A stretch of DNA of 64,000 nt from the NCBI RefSeq assembly GCF_900114995.1, contig NZ_FOUX01000002.1:682001-746000 (forward strand), written 5' to 3'. A model generated the notes under the pieces. That model was not told where the DNA came from, ran no database searches, and saw nothing but the letters and a program-made list of their open reading frames with translations. The translations under genes and the position numbers were made by a program. This DNA comes from Chitinophaga sp. YR627 (GTDB lineage: Bacteria > Bacteroidota > Bacteroidia > Chitinophagales > Chitinophagaceae). Shown here one piece after another: positions 44,829-54,363 of this stretch. The first letter of the stretch is position 1. The number at the start of each line of letters is the position of its first letter.

Positions 44829-45451
44829 ATCTTCTTCCCTCCCTGTTTTACATCCATGATCGCATCCACGATATTGGAATAGGCGCCGCAACGACAGATA
44901 TTACCACTCATATATTCTCTCACTTCATCGGGTGTACCGGCGTGTCCTTCCCTGATACAACAGATCGCCGACATGATCTGACCCGGTGTACAGTAGCCGC
45001 ACTGGAAGCCATCATGCTCCAGGAAAGCTTCCTGCATTGGATGCAGATTATCGCCGTCTGCCAGTCCTTCGATGGTAGTCACCTCACGACCTTCTGTTGT
45101 AAGCGCCAGAGTCAGACAGGCGTTCACACGCTCTCCATCTATATGTACTGTACACGCGCCACACTGTCCGTGGTCACAACCTTTCTTTGTACCTGTCAGC
45201 TGTAATCGCTCACGTAACAGGTCCAGCAGGGTCACACGCGGTTCTATCCTGACACTTTGCTTCACGCCATTGATCACCACATTCAGTGGCATCGTCTCTA
45301 TGACAGCTGCGATCTTTTCATCAAGCTCCTTTTCGGCTGCTTTGAGCACCGTTTCAGGTGCAAGCGCCAACGCTGTCATCAAAGAGGTTTGTTTAAGGAA
45401 AGAACGCCGGGAAGTACCGGTCTGCTCTTCATTCCTGAGTTGGTCGTCCAT
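44825..45451 (-). CDS. Tat-exported [2Fe-2S] subunit of molybdenum hydroxylase, copy 1
   Basis: A 208-residue iron-sulfur subunit. The N-terminus carries a twin-arginine signal: TSRRSFLKQTSLMTALALAP. The plant-ferredoxin-type cluster motif is GCDHGQCGACTVHIDGERVN with a fourth Cys in NACLTLA. The second cluster motif is FQCGYCTPGQIM with NICRCGAYSNIVDAI. The arrangement matches PaoA/YagT of the periplasmic aldehyde oxidoreductase PaoABC, so the assembled enzyme is probably exported to the periplasm by Tat. It is the first gene of the operon. Confidence 0.93.
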   Translation of the reverse strand: MDDQLRNEEQTGTSRRSFLKQTSLMTALALAPETVLKAAEKELDEKIAAVIETMPLNVVINGVKQSVRIEPRVTLLDLLRERLQLTGTKKGCDHGQCGACTVHIDGERVNACLTLALTTEGREVTTIEGLADGDNLHPMQEAFLEHDGFQCGYCTPGQIMSAICCIREGHAGTPDEVREYMSGNICRCGAYSNIVDAIMDVKQGGKKI

Positions 45452-45821
45452 AATCTTGCTTCGTTATCAGTTTGACAGTATTTTTCTTATTCCTTATCTG
45501 TGTAATAGTAGTTATATAGGGCTACATGCTATCTGTGTACCAGATGATTTCAACATAGTCAATTTATCAGACACCAGCGACTATGAATATGACGAATGGC
45601 AGATGCGATCACAAGGTTAAAAACATTTCAGCCGCTGTTGATATACAAATTACTGAATAGTATGCACTAACAGACAAAAGCGTTATGTTTGTAAACACAT
45701 AACGTAATTGACGTACGTAAAGTAATCTGACACAGAATAGATTGCCACTAAAACTATACCGGAACTTTGATACTTTGCTTACTATTTTCCGGAATAGTAT
45801 CGCTGGCTGTTTTCACATTTT
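45452..45821. promoter_or_regulatory. Divergent promoter region between the Mo-hydroxylase operon and the histidine kinase
   Basis: This 370-base region separates two divergent genes and holds no gene of its own. A palindrome CGTTATGT-N8-ACATAACG spans 45681-45704 and overlaps a plus-strand TATGTTTG (45684-45691), which matches the Bacteroidota -7 box. A short ACGTACGT palindrome lies just after it. An operator covering a promoter is a reasonable reading; no clear -33 TTG is at the right distance. Confidence 0.4.
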
Positions 45822-45839
45822 TTGTTACCATTGCGCACT

Positions 45840-47309
45840 ATGAAGATTTCTCACTATATATTCCTTGGATTCGTATCAGTACTGATACTGTTTTCCATTA
45901 CGACATTCGTGAACTTCAGTCTGTCCAATGCGGTAACAGAAAACAATGCTTATTTCACCCGTTCCACCAACCTGGTGCGCAACAGCAGCCGCTTTCAGCG
46001 GAACGTACTCACGATGGTCAATGGCCTCAGAGGCTATCTGCTCACGGGTGAAAAATCTTTTGTAGAGGCCTATGATACGGCTAACATCGAAAATGAGCTC
46101 ATCCTGAAGGAACTCTCGTCTATGCTCACAGACACGCTACAGATCGATATGCTGCGGCAGATCAAAGAGCTGAATGACCAGTGGACAGAAGAATATACCG
46201 ATCCCCTGAAACAGGCGAAAATGTCAGCGTCTATCAGTCGCCAGCACCTGGATACCTTCAACATGATCTATAAAGAAAAATTTGCTTCCGGTCATGAGCA
46301 GGCTATTCAGGCAGCATTGCAGGATAGGTTCAAAACATTTTCTGCATATGAATATGCCCGCAGGGATGATCATAAGGAGGAACTGGCAGCTTCTGTTGTC
46401 AACACCAATAGACTTTCGCTGCTATTAACGTCAGCTTCTATCATACTCGGGCTTTTCATCATCATCTATGTGACCATGAAAATATCCCGCCGTATCAAAG
46501 TGATGACGGATATGGCCAATGATATTGCCGGTGGGAACTACAACGTAACGATCAAAGATACCGGCAGCGATGAACTGAGTGCGCTGGGAGATGCGCTGAA
46601 TCATATGACAGAAGAACTGGCAAGGAATATCACCTTATTAAAACGATCCAATGAAGAACTGGACCAGTTTGCACATATAGTATCGCATGACCTCAAAGCG
46701 CCGCTGAGAGGCATTAGTAATGTCGTATCATGGATAGAGGAAGATCATAAAGAAGAACTTACACCGAAAGTGAGCGAATACATGGAGCTGATAAAAGGCC
46801 GTGTAATAAGGGCAGAAAACCTGATTGAAGGTTTGTTGTCCTACGCAAAAGCGGACAGGGAAGAGATCGAAAAAGAGGAAATCGCACTCAACTCACTGGT
46901 CAAAGAAGTCCTGGACACACTGCCCGATATGGACCGTGTGAAGGTCGAAATGGCCGATCTTCCCGTTATACACGGAGAAAAATTGTGGTTATTTCAGATT
47001 TTTTCAAATCTTATTGGCAATGCGGTCAAACACAACGAAAAGCCCGGCCCTGCTGTAAAAATCTACTATGAAGAACGGCCTGATCACTATGAATTTTTCA
47101 TTGAAGACAATGGAAATGGCATTGAAAAGCACTATCAACGGCGGATTTTTACTATTTTTCAGACTTTAAAGGACAGGGATAGTTTCGAAAGCACAGGTGT
47201 TGGATTGGCAATTGTCAAAAAAATTATAGAGACCAAGAAGCAACATATCAATGTGGTCTCCGCACCGGGCAAGGGTTCTGTCTTTTCATTCACCTGGTCA
47301 AAAGATTAA
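45840..47309 (+). CDS. Membrane-bound sensor histidine kinase (CHASE3-HAMP-HisKA-HATPase)
   Basis: A ~489-residue kinase. TM1 lies at about 5-28 (YIFLGFVSVLILFSITTF). A CHASE3-like helical extracytoplasmic domain occupies about 35-175, and TM2 about 195-217 (LLLTSASIILGLFIIIYVTM). A HAMP domain follows (RIKVMTDMANDIAGGNYNVT). The phospho-acceptor His is in FAHIVSHDLKAPLRGISNVV. The ATP-binding domain has FQIFSNLIGNAVKHNEKPGP (N box), IEDNGNGIEKHY (G1) and GVGLAIVKKIIE (G2). The HisKA part resembles phytochrome-type kinases. An alternative TTG start at 45822 is less likely than this ATG. A single-domain response regulator starts 1 base after its stop. Confidence 0.93.
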   Translation: MKISHYIFLGFVSVLILFSITTFVNFSLSNAVTENNAYFTRSTNLVRNSSRFQRNVLTMVNGLRGYLLTGEKSFVEAYDTANIENELILKELSSMLTDTLQIDMLRQIKELNDQWTEEYTDPLKQAKMSASISRQHLDTFNMIYKEKFASGHEQAIQAALQDRFKTFSAYEYARRDDHKEELAASVVNTNRLSLLLTSASIILGLFIIIYVTMKISRRIKVMTDMANDIAGGNYNVTIKDTGSDELSALGDALNHMTEELARNITLLKRSNEELDQFAHIVSHDLKAPLRGISNVVSWIEEDHKEELTPKVSEYMELIKGRVIRAENLIEGLLSYAKADREEIEKEEIALNSLVKEVLDTLPDMDRVKVEMADLPVIHGEKLWLFQIFSNLIGNAVKHNEKPGPAVKIYYEERPDHYEFFIEDNGNGIEKHYQRRIFTIFQTLKDRDSFESTGVGLAIVKKIIETKKQHINVVSAPGKGSVFSFTWSKD

Positions 47310-47310
47310 A

Positions 47311-47733
47311 ATGCAACCGATTAATATTTTACTGGTAGAAGATGATAAGCTGGATGTGATAGATATTAAGCGTTCACTTGATAAATTGAATATTTTCTAT
47401 AAACTGACGAATGCCAGGAATGGCGAAGAGGCCATCACACTGCTGGATGAGCAGATCAGTACCGGCCATGAAGCCTTACCTGATGTCATGCTCATTGACA
47501 TCAACATGCCCAAGGTAAATGGTCTTGAAGTACTGGAATACATGCACCGGAAAGAAGAGCTGAAACAGATCAAACGATTTGTACTGACTACTTCCGGCGA
47601 CAGAACAGACAAGATTACTGCTGAAAAGCTCGGTGTATCCGGCTATATCATCAAACCGCTGAAACTCAACAGCCCATCCGCAATGGATGCCTTCAATCTG
47701 ATGATCGACCTGCTCAATTTCAAAAAGAATTAG
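47311..47733 (+). CDS. Single-domain CheY/Rcp1-like response regulator
   Basis: A 140-residue receiver-only protein. INILLVEDDKLDVIDIKRSL provides the acidic pair, DVMLIDINMPKVNGLEVLEY the phospho-acceptor Asp, FVLTTSGDRTDKI the switch Thr/Ser, and GYIIKPLK the conserved Lys. All receiver residues are present. It starts one base after the kinase stop, so the two form an operon and a cognate pair. With no output domain it likely passes phosphate on or acts by protein contact, as Rcp1-type regulators do with phytochrome-like kinases. Confidence 0.93.
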   Translation: MQPINILLVEDDKLDVIDIKRSLDKLNIFYKLTNARNGEEAITLLDEQISTGHEALPDVMLIDINMPKVNGLEVLEYMHRKEELKQIKRFVLTTSGDRTDKITAEKLGVSGYIIKPLKLNSPSAMDAFNLMIDLLNFKKN

Positions 47734-47736
47734 TCT

Positions 47737-49293
47737 TTATTTTTTCACTCCGGCGTAGACATAGCTCTCACCCTTTGTTTCTGCTCCGGAGACCCTTCTT
47801 TGTTTAAGCACTGGTATCGCTTTCTTTTGTCCGGTGAGGATTTCCTGTGGAATATACAAATGGCTCTTTGCCCTTGTAATAGCAACATACAACAGATTGA
47901 TCTCTTCTGAGAGCTTCGACATATTGACTTTATCGATGTTCTCTGCCATCTTCACTACTTTGTCATGGGTGATGTAATCATTGGTCAGTGTTACCTCATC
48001 ATATTCCATTCCTTTACAGCGGTGTACTGTAGAAAAGATCATATCAGCCTGTTCCTTATCATCATGATCAAGGTGGCAGTCTTTTAGTTTTTTGATATAA
48101 CCGGGGATCTTCTCTCCATATTTCTTCACAACATCCACCAGCATACCCAGTTGGGTTTCGCCGGTTGTTTTGATATATTCCTCCAGGTCTTTCATACTAT
48201 CCATCGCAGCAATGGTCTTATCCCGTATACGGCCAACATCGCCGGTATGCAGATTCAGTATATCATAGATGGAAGCGCCATCATTGGCGTAAGTATAATT
48301 TTCGATCCTGCCTTCAAAATAGATCGTTTTTATCTCTTTCTTTTCAATCAGCAGTTCGATGGCTTTTACCAGCAATCCGGCATTGGTCCTGGCTACTACA
48401 GCCCTTGTATTGGCCTTACGGGACTTGCCGAAACCGATGACCTTTACCGTCAACGGATTGCTATACAGCTTCTTCCACTGTATGACATAAGACGCCAGAT
48501 CTGCTATATCCTGATCAAAGCGGAAACTGGTACTGAGTGTATATAAAGGGTAACTAAGTTTGTCGAGTGAATTGACAGCGTAACGCCAGCCATAGATCTG
48601 CTGGTGGCTATCTCCTACCAGTACCTTGGTGCCCTCCTGAGAACGGAATACATCCAGCATAGCACCGGAGGCATCCTGTCCTTCATCAAACAGGATCACA
48701 TCAAAGTTCAGTCTGGGTCTTGCAAGCTGGAATTTCTTCAGATAGAAATCGTGTGTGATAGGGATTTCGCCCTTATTCATTTTGTCCAGAAAAAGCCGGG
48801 TCTGATACTGAATATCTTTTTTGTATTTAGTAGCAAATTCGATGGCTTCCCTGTCAGTGAGCGTATCTTCATAATCGAGGTCCTGCACCTTTGCGGGCGC
48901 ACTGTTACAGAAATAAGAAAGATAGGCATTGATATGTGTAGCGAGAATAGACTCTGTATGTTTGCCCTTGAGGCCGCGCAATTTTAGGATATCCACTATC
49001 TCATTCAGTTTATACCCTTCACCTTTGATGGTATATTTTGATCCCCTGACGATATAGTAATGCGCCAGTGAGTGCGCAGTTTCCACCCGCACATTTGCAA
49101 GTTTCACTTCTGCAAATTTGCGTTCAGCCTCCTGTTTAACAGTCTTGTTGAATGCCAGATAAAGGATGCTTTTATCCGGTCTTGCTTTCGCATATTCAAT
49201 AAGTGTAGTGGTCTTACCGGCGCCGGCAACGGCGATGATCCTGATGTCTCCTTTACTTTTGATAATGGCAGCCTGCTCCTGGGTCAAATTCAT
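47737..49293 (-). CDS. UvrD/PcrA-like superfamily 1 DNA helicase (short form)
   Basis: A 518-residue helicase. Walker A is IIAVAGAGKTTTLIEYAKAR, and motif II is FDVILFDEGQDASGAMLDVF. VLVGDSHQQIYGWRYAVNSL is motif III, MIFSTVHRCKGMEYDEVTLT motif V, and INLLYVAITRAKSHLYIP motif VI. It is shorter than UvrD (about 720) and lacks a nuclease domain. Its length and DEGQDAS motif resemble F-box DNA helicase-like proteins. It converges with the response-regulator gene with a 3-base gap. A role in recombination or replication-fork repair is inferred from the family. Confidence 0.88.
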   Translation of the reverse strand: MNLTQEQAAIIKSKGDIRIIAVAGAGKTTTLIEYAKARPDKSILYLAFNKTVKQEAERKFAEVKLANVRVETAHSLAHYYIVRGSKYTIKGEGYKLNEIVDILKLRGLKGKHTESILATHINAYLSYFCNSAPAKVQDLDYEDTLTDREAIEFATKYKKDIQYQTRLFLDKMNKGEIPITHDFYLKKFQLARPRLNFDVILFDEGQDASGAMLDVFRSQEGTKVLVGDSHQQIYGWRYAVNSLDKLSYPLYTLSTSFRFDQDIADLASYVIQWKKLYSNPLTVKVIGFGKSRKANTRAVVARTNAGLLVKAIELLIEKKEIKTIYFEGRIENYTYANDGASIYDILNLHTGDVGRIRDKTIAAMDSMKDLEEYIKTTGETQLGMLVDVVKKYGEKIPGYIKKLKDCHLDHDDKEQADMIFSTVHRCKGMEYDEVTLTNDYITHDKVVKMAENIDKVNMSKLSEEINLLYVAITRAKSHLYIPQEILTGQKKAIPVLKQRRVSGAETKGESYVYAGVKK

Positions 49294-49323
49294 GGCCCGA
49301 ATTTACATCATCTCATGTTATTA

Positions 49324-50307
49324 TCAGGCATACCAGACGTCCGTTGGGGATAAAGAAAGATAAATATCTTCTCCCTTTCTGAGATCGTTGTTATCTGTTT
49401 TTACGGTGATGGTCGCAGCAGGCAGTTCTACCGCCACTTCATAACTGCTGCCCATAAAGCTCACATCTTTGATCTTTCCGCTGAGTCCATGTTGTCCTTT
49501 TTCCACAATACGGAAACGCTCCGGACGGATAAACAGACTTTTACCATTGAGATGCAGACCGGATACTTTGCTGAAATCAGTGGCCTGTGCAGAAGGGATC
49601 ATGTTATAGCTGCCGAATAATGCCGCTACATATTCATTGACCGGCTGGTGATATACGACTTCAGGAGCACCCTGCTGTACGATCTGACCATCTTTCATGA
49701 CGATCACCTCATCAGCCCAGGAAAGCGTATCAACCGGGTCATGAGACACCAGCAGACAGGTAATATTCAGGTCTTCACTGATCTCACGGATCACGGCTTT
49801 CAATGTATTTTTGAGAATAGGATCCAGGTTGGAATAAGGTTCATCGAGAATCAGCAGACGGGGAGCTGTAGTGAGCAAACGGGCTAAAGCCACACGTTGC
49901 TTTTCTCCACCGGACAACTGATCATTTTTTCTTTTCATAAGGTGATCGATACGGCAGATCTTATAGAGTCTTTCCGCATCTTCATCAGCTAACATATTGG
50001 CGTAGGCAAGGATCTCTTCCATGCGGTAATGGTTACGCAGTTCATAGTGCTGGGAAAGGTAAGCTATACCTGGCTGACCAGGTAATAAACGCTCCAGCGG
50101 TCCTTTCACTTTCACGTCCTCAAACCGTACTTCACCACCGTCTGACTGCGTCAGACCACCGACTATTTTTAACAGGGTACTTTTACCAGATCCTGACTCT
50201 CCTACGATAGCGACTTTCTGGAAAGCTTTCTGTGTGAAGCTTACGCCTTTCAGCACTTCTTCTTCCCCTTCCTGCTTGCGCACGTCCGTTACTTCTAACA
50301 AATTCAT
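49324..50307 (-). CDS. ABC transporter ATP-binding protein with C-terminal TOBE-like domain
   Basis: A 327-residue ATPase. Walker A is VAIVGESGSGKSTLLKIVGG, the signature is QLSGGEKQRVALARLLTTAP, and Walker B is RLLILDEPYSNLDP. The switch His is in CLLVSHDPVDTLSWADEV. The last ~90 residues form a TOBE-like module (LFIRPERFRIVEKGQHGLSG, SFMGSSYEVAVELPAATITV), as in importers for polyamines, iron, molybdate or sugars. No permease or binding-protein gene lies nearby, so it must work with subunits encoded elsewhere. The substrate cannot be named. The molybdenum enzymes on either side make molybdate a guess only. Confidence 0.88.
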   Translation of the reverse strand: MNLLEVTDVRKQEGEEEVLKGVSFTQKAFQKVAIVGESGSGKSTLLKIVGGLTQSDGGEVRFEDVKVKGPLERLLPGQPGIAYLSQHYELRNHYRMEEILAYANMLADEDAERLYKICRIDHLMKRKNDQLSGGEKQRVALARLLTTAPRLLILDEPYSNLDPILKNTLKAVIREISEDLNITCLLVSHDPVDTLSWADEVIVMKDGQIVQQGAPEVVYHQPVNEYVAALFGSYNMIPSAQATDFSKVSGLHLNGKSLFIRPERFRIVEKGQHGLSGKIKDVSFMGSSYEVAVELPAATITVKTDNNDLRKGEDIYLSLSPTDVWYA

Positions 50308-50374
50308 ATAAAGCTGATATCACATAAAAAGCTGCAAATTACCACTTAAACGGGGAGGAAGCAAGTAAAGCCGC

Positions 50375-51274
50375 TCAGGCTGGCACTAAAAACTCCAGTT
50401 CCCGCTTCAAAATACTGACAATGTAGCTTTTACCATCCCGGGAACGTATCAGTTCGTCATCAATGTGTGCATGTTCATCTCCCCAGGAGATCCGGATATT
50501 TTTCCCTTTGATCACCGGAAGGTCATAGTCCTTATGTGCTGAGGAGGCAATCCGGTCTTTGATATAGGCAGAGAATGACTTTCTTTTATCCTCGCCTAAC
50601 AGTACGATCTCCATTTCTCCATCACCCACATTAGCGTCGCCATTCATATTCAGACCCGGACCGATAGCGCGTATATTCATAATTTCCGCCATCAGGTAGT
50701 TGCCTGAGTGATCCACGCCATCAATCTCCAGCCTGCATTCCTGCGCCTGATAGTTATCGATAATGTCATGCAGCATTTCAAGCGCCAGTTTGATCTTTTC
50801 CGCAGGCTCATCAGGCTCCTCCAGTTGTTTCATGGCTTCCATCAGTACCGGAAAAATGCCGAATCCAAAACCTTCCAGGAAGAACATCTCTTCATGAAAA
50901 CCAGCGATGGTACCCACATCAAAGGGTTGTATGTGATGTTTATGCCAGGAAGCGATGATATCTTCTTCCTCACCGGTAACATGCAGGGAGCGGCTGATGT
51001 TATTGGCAGTTCCCATAGGAAGTAAGGCCAGCGGATAACGCTTTTCTCCTGCCCTGCCGCTAAGGAATTCAAGAATGACTTTCCGGACAGTTCCATCACC
51101 ACCGGCGATGATCACAAAATCCGTATCAGGAGAGATTTCCTTGCACCAGTTCTTTTTAGCGGAAGAATATTTACAGTTGATCTGCTGATCACTGATCTTT
51201 TTCATCAGTGCAGCTTCTGAATGTTCCTGGTCGCCAGCTTTGGGGTTATGCAGTAAATGCGCTTTCATACCCAT
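50375..51274 (-). CDS. Diacylglycerol/sphingosine kinase-family protein (YegS-like lipid kinase)
   Basis: A ~299-residue lipid kinase-type protein. MKAHLLHNPKAGDQEHSE is the N-terminal phosphate-binding segment, DFVIIAGGDGTVRKVILEFL the GGDGT catalytic loop, and LALLPMGTANNISRSLHV the PxGTxNxxxR motif. FFLEGFGFGIFPVLMEAMKQ is the conserved middle part. The C-terminal domain contains IRISWGDEHAHIDDE. Family members phosphorylate diacylglycerol or related lipids at the inner membrane. ATG codons at 51274 and 51268 are both plausible; the longer frame to 51307 runs toward the divergent surE gene. Confidence 0.88.
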   Translation of the reverse strand: MGMKAHLLHNPKAGDQEHSEAALMKKISDQQINCKYSSAKKNWCKEISPDTDFVIIAGGDGTVRKVILEFLSGRAGEKRYPLALLPMGTANNISRSLHVTGEEEDIIASWHKHHIQPFDVGTIAGFHEEMFFLEGFGFGIFPVLMEAMKQLEEPDEPAEKIKLALEMLHDIIDNYQAQECRLEIDGVDHSGNYLMAEIMNIRAIGPGLNMNGDANVGDGEMEIVLLGEDKRKSFSAYIKDRIASSAHKDYDLPVIKGKNIRISWGDEHAHIDDELIRSRDGKSYIVSILKRELEFLVPA

Positions 51275-51328
51275 CAATATCCAAAAAGGATACCACCCCA
51301 ATGGCATGAAATTGGAGGCCGCATTGGT

Positions 51329-52063
51329 ATGAGAATACTAATCACAAACGACGACGGCATTTACAGTCCGGGCATAGCAGCGCTGGCCAGAATAGCAGCC
51401 CGGTTCGGAGAAGTAAGGATAGTTGCTCCGGATGTGGAACAGTCTTCCATGGGACACGCGGTAACGCATTCCCGGCCTCTTTCCTTCAAAGCTTCTCCTA
51501 TCAATTTCGAGGGTATCGAAGCATATCGTGTAAATGGGACCCCGGCCGACTGTGTCGCGCTGGGAACACATCTGTACACCAAGACAGACGTGGTATTGTC
51601 AGGTATTAACATGGGACCCAACCTGGGTAACGGCATGTGGCATTCCGGGACACTGGCAGCGGCTAAACAGGCTGTACTGTTAGGTATTAAAGGCATTGCC
51701 CTGAGTACGCCTGTGGGTAAATCTGAGCCTGATTTTGCCGCTTTTGAGGAATATGTGGCACAGGTACTGGAATTATTGCTGGAAAAGCCCGGATTAAGCC
51801 TTTTCAATGTCAATTTCCCTCCTCATCCGAAAGGCATCCGCTGGACGAGACAATCCGTACGTTTATATGACGGTAAGATCGTTCCCGGCACGGACCCGAT
51901 GAACCGTAAACATTACTGGTTCACTGTCACACCATTGGAACCGGCAGAAGAAGGTACCGACAGGTGGGCCGTAGAGAACGATTTTGTATCCATTACTCCA
52001 TTACGACTGGATCTGACCAATGAAGCCGAGTTACAGGCGGCGCTCAATAGTCAGTCATTATAA
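51329..52063 (+). CDS. surE: 5'/3'-nucleotidase SurE
   Basis: A 244-residue SurE nucleotidase. MRILITNDDGIYSPGIAALA contains the NDDG metal-binding motif. EQSSMGHAVTHSRPL supplies the conserved Ser-containing loop. YRVNGTPADCVALGTHLY and VLSGINMGPNLGNGMWHSGT are standard, the latter with the catalytic Asn/Ser region. LFNVNFPP and DFVSITPLRLDLT complete the fold. It removes phosphate from nucleoside monophosphates and short polyphosphates in stationary phase or stress. The start at 51329 matches the family N-terminus; an in-frame upstream start at 51257 would overlap the divergent kinase gene. Confidence 0.95.
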   Translation: MRILITNDDGIYSPGIAALARIAARFGEVRIVAPDVEQSSMGHAVTHSRPLSFKASPINFEGIEAYRVNGTPADCVALGTHLYTKTDVVLSGINMGPNLGNGMWHSGTLAAAKQAVLLGIKGIALSTPVGKSEPDFAAFEEYVAQVLELLLEKPGLSLFNVNFPPHPKGIRWTRQSVRLYDGKIVPGTDPMNRKHYWFTVTPLEPAEEGTDRWAVENDFVSITPLRLDLTNEAELQAALNSQSL

Positions 52064-52105
52064 ACTTATACTGGCCGTAACGGTCAGGCTCCATAGCTGA
52101 AAACG

Positions 52106-52134
52106 AAAAAGGCTGCATGTGCAGCCTTTTTTTA
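52106..52134. terminator. Bidirectional terminator between surE and the second molybdenum hydroxylase operon
   Basis: AAAAAGGCTGC and GCAGCCTTTTTTT pair around an ATGT loop. The A-rich side serves the minus strand and the T-rich side serves surE. The stop codon of the convergent gene (52132-52134) lies inside the T tract. Confidence 0.9.
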
Positions 52135-54363
52135 TAATAACTTGTCCAGTGTAATGGGCAGATCGCGGATCCTTTTTCCTGTCGCATGATATATCGCATT
52201 GGCGACAGCAGCTGCCACACCTACTTGTCCTATTTCGCCTACGCCCTTCACACCAAGCGGATTGACCACATCGTCATTTTCTTCCACAAATATGACTTCG
52301 ATGTCATTGATGTCCAGATTTACCGGAATATGATACTCCGCATAATTGTGATTGATGAAGCGGCCAAACTGATGATCCATCACGGATTCTTCATACAAAG
52401 CGCCCGATATTCCCCACACGATACCACCGACAATCTGGCTCCTGGCTGTCTTTGGATTCAATATCCGGCCAGCAGCTACAGCACTCACCACCCGGCTTAC
52501 TTTTACCGATCCCAGTTCCTCATCCACCTGTACTTCCACGAAAACAGCCGAATGCGTATTTTTCGCATATTTCATCTGTTTAAAGATGTTGGGAAGTGGT
52601 GTAGAGGTTACATTGACTGCATCAGTCGCTGTCAATGTCAGGATATCTTTCAGGTGAATAAAGTTGGCCGGTGTTTCACTCATGTACATTTTTCCATCTG
52701 CAAATGTGATTTGTTCGATGGATAACTCCCTGAAGGGAGAATCAGGAATATCTTTAGCCAGTGACAATAAACGCTCCCGTATCTGCAAACATGCTTGCTG
52801 CACAGCGGTACCAACAGACGCCGCAGTAGCGGAACCTCCTTCAAGGTAAGCAAAGGGCAGAGATGCATCTCCCAACTGGAAAGTCACATGATCGATTGGA
52901 AGACCCAGTGTTTCCGCAGCAATCTGTGTCATAATCGTATAAGTACCAGTACCTATATCTGCGGTAGCACTGCCAACCGTTAATTTTCCATCAGCAGTAA
53001 AAGTAGCTTTTGCACGCGCCGGTACGGTCATCGCATCCCACATGCCTGTGGCCATTCCCCAGCCAGTCAGCAAGTGCCCGTTCTTCATAGACCCCGGTCG
53101 CGGATTTCGCTTCGACCAGCCAAATCTGGCGGCTGCCTGTTCGTAACAATCCATCAAAGCCTTGCTGGAATATGGCTTTTTCATAGATCCATCTTCAACA
53201 CTGTAATTGATGCGCCGCAATTCAAGCGGGTCCATATGCAGTTTATACGCCAATTCATCCATCGCACATTCCAGTCCGAATACACCTGTTACTGCTCCCG
53301 GTGCACGCATATCCAGCGGCGTATAAGTATCCAGACTCACCAGTTTGTAATCCTGCTGCACATTTTTGCAATGGTACAGCATACCTGACCAGTTAACAAT
53401 GTTTTCCACATAGTCTTCAAACTGCGAAGTGCCTGATATGGCTTTGTGACTGATCGCCTGTAACGAACCATCTTCCAGCGCGCCCAGTGACAATGACTGT
53501 TGGGTAATGGGTCTGAATCCAAATGAAAACATCTGTTGCCTGGTCAGCATCACTTTAACGGAACGTTTCAACTCCAGCGCAGCCAGTACCGCCATGAATA
53601 ACTGATATTGCGGACGCAATGCCGATCCAAAAGCACCGCCTACAAATGGGGACAGGACTTTCACTTTCTTCCCGGACAGACCAAATACACTTTTGACGTA
53701 ACTCTGTGTATTCAATACACCCTGTGTTTTATCATAAACCGTGATGCTGCCATTCTTATAGTACAGCACCGTAGTGGCATGCATTTCCATTGGATTATGG
53801 TGTTCAGCCCCCTGATAGTACGTTACGTCCGTTGTTACCTGAGCAGCTTTAAATGCTTTTTCGAAATGGCCTCTGTTCGCCGGTTTTTTAAAACCGGTTT
53901 TCTTCCCTTTAGGTGGTCTTGCTTTATCCAGGTTGCCCGTCAGACTGGTTGTATGCGCATCGGCCGCATAAGTGATATTCACCAGTGTTGCCGCATATCT
54001 CGCCAGTTCAAATGTTTCTGCCACAACTAATGCCACCGGTTGCTGGCTGTAAGTCACCATATCAGTTTGCAGATAGCGGAAATGTTTACCTGGTGGCGCA
54101 TCCATATCCTTATAACTCATATTGAACCAGGCAAGACCTGAGACATTTTCATGCGTAAACACCTGGAATACCCCCTCCAGCTGAAGGGCTGCGGATGCGT
54201 CGATACGTACGATCCTGCCCCTGGCAATGCCTGCCGACACCACTACACCATAGCAAAGCCCTCCTGCATTGTAGTCAGCGGCATACTTCGCATCGCCGGT
54301 CACCTTTGCATATCCGTCAACCCTATTGACCGGCTGCCCTATATATGAAGTTTCATTGTTCAT
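52132..54363 (-). CDS. Xanthine dehydrogenase-family molybdopterin-binding subunit, copy 2
   Basis: A 743-residue large subunit, paralogous to 41649-43820. It shares NRVDGYAKVTGDAKYAADYN, PFVGGAFGSALRPQYQLFMA, RAPGAVTGVFGLECAMDELA, EGGSATAASVGTAVQQACLQ and GVKGVGEIGQVGVAAAVANA with the catalytic Glu. The C-terminus ATGKRIRDLPITLDKLL nearly matches copy 1. The two proteins are clearly diverged, so this is an old duplication or separate acquisition. The start overlaps the FAD gene's stop by 4 bases. With no Tat signal in its Fe-S partner the complex is probably cytoplasmic. Confidence 0.93.
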   Translation of the reverse strand: MNNETSYIGQPVNRVDGYAKVTGDAKYAADYNAGGLCYGVVVSAGIARGRIVRIDASAALQLEGVFQVFTHENVSGLAWFNMSYKDMDAPPGKHFRYLQTDMVTYSQQPVALVVAETFELARYAATLVNITYAADAHTTSLTGNLDKARPPKGKKTGFKKPANRGHFEKAFKAAQVTTDVTYYQGAEHHNPMEMHATTVLYYKNGSITVYDKTQGVLNTQSYVKSVFGLSGKKVKVLSPFVGGAFGSALRPQYQLFMAVLAALELKRSVKVMLTRQQMFSFGFRPITQQSLSLGALEDGSLQAISHKAISGTSQFEDYVENIVNWSGMLYHCKNVQQDYKLVSLDTYTPLDMRAPGAVTGVFGLECAMDELAYKLHMDPLELRRINYSVEDGSMKKPYSSKALMDCYEQAAARFGWSKRNPRPGSMKNGHLLTGWGMATGMWDAMTVPARAKATFTADGKLTVGSATADIGTGTYTIMTQIAAETLGLPIDHVTFQLGDASLPFAYLEGGSATAASVGTAVQQACLQIRERLLSLAKDIPDSPFRELSIEQITFADGKMYMSETPANFIHLKDILTLTATDAVNVTSTPLPNIFKQMKYAKNTHSAVFVEVQVDEELGSVKVSRVVSAVAAGRILNPKTARSQIVGGIVWGISGALYEESVMDHQFGRFINHNYAEYHIPVNLDINDIEVIFVEENDDVVNPLGVKGVGEIGQVGVAAAVANAIYHATGKRIRDLPITLDKLL

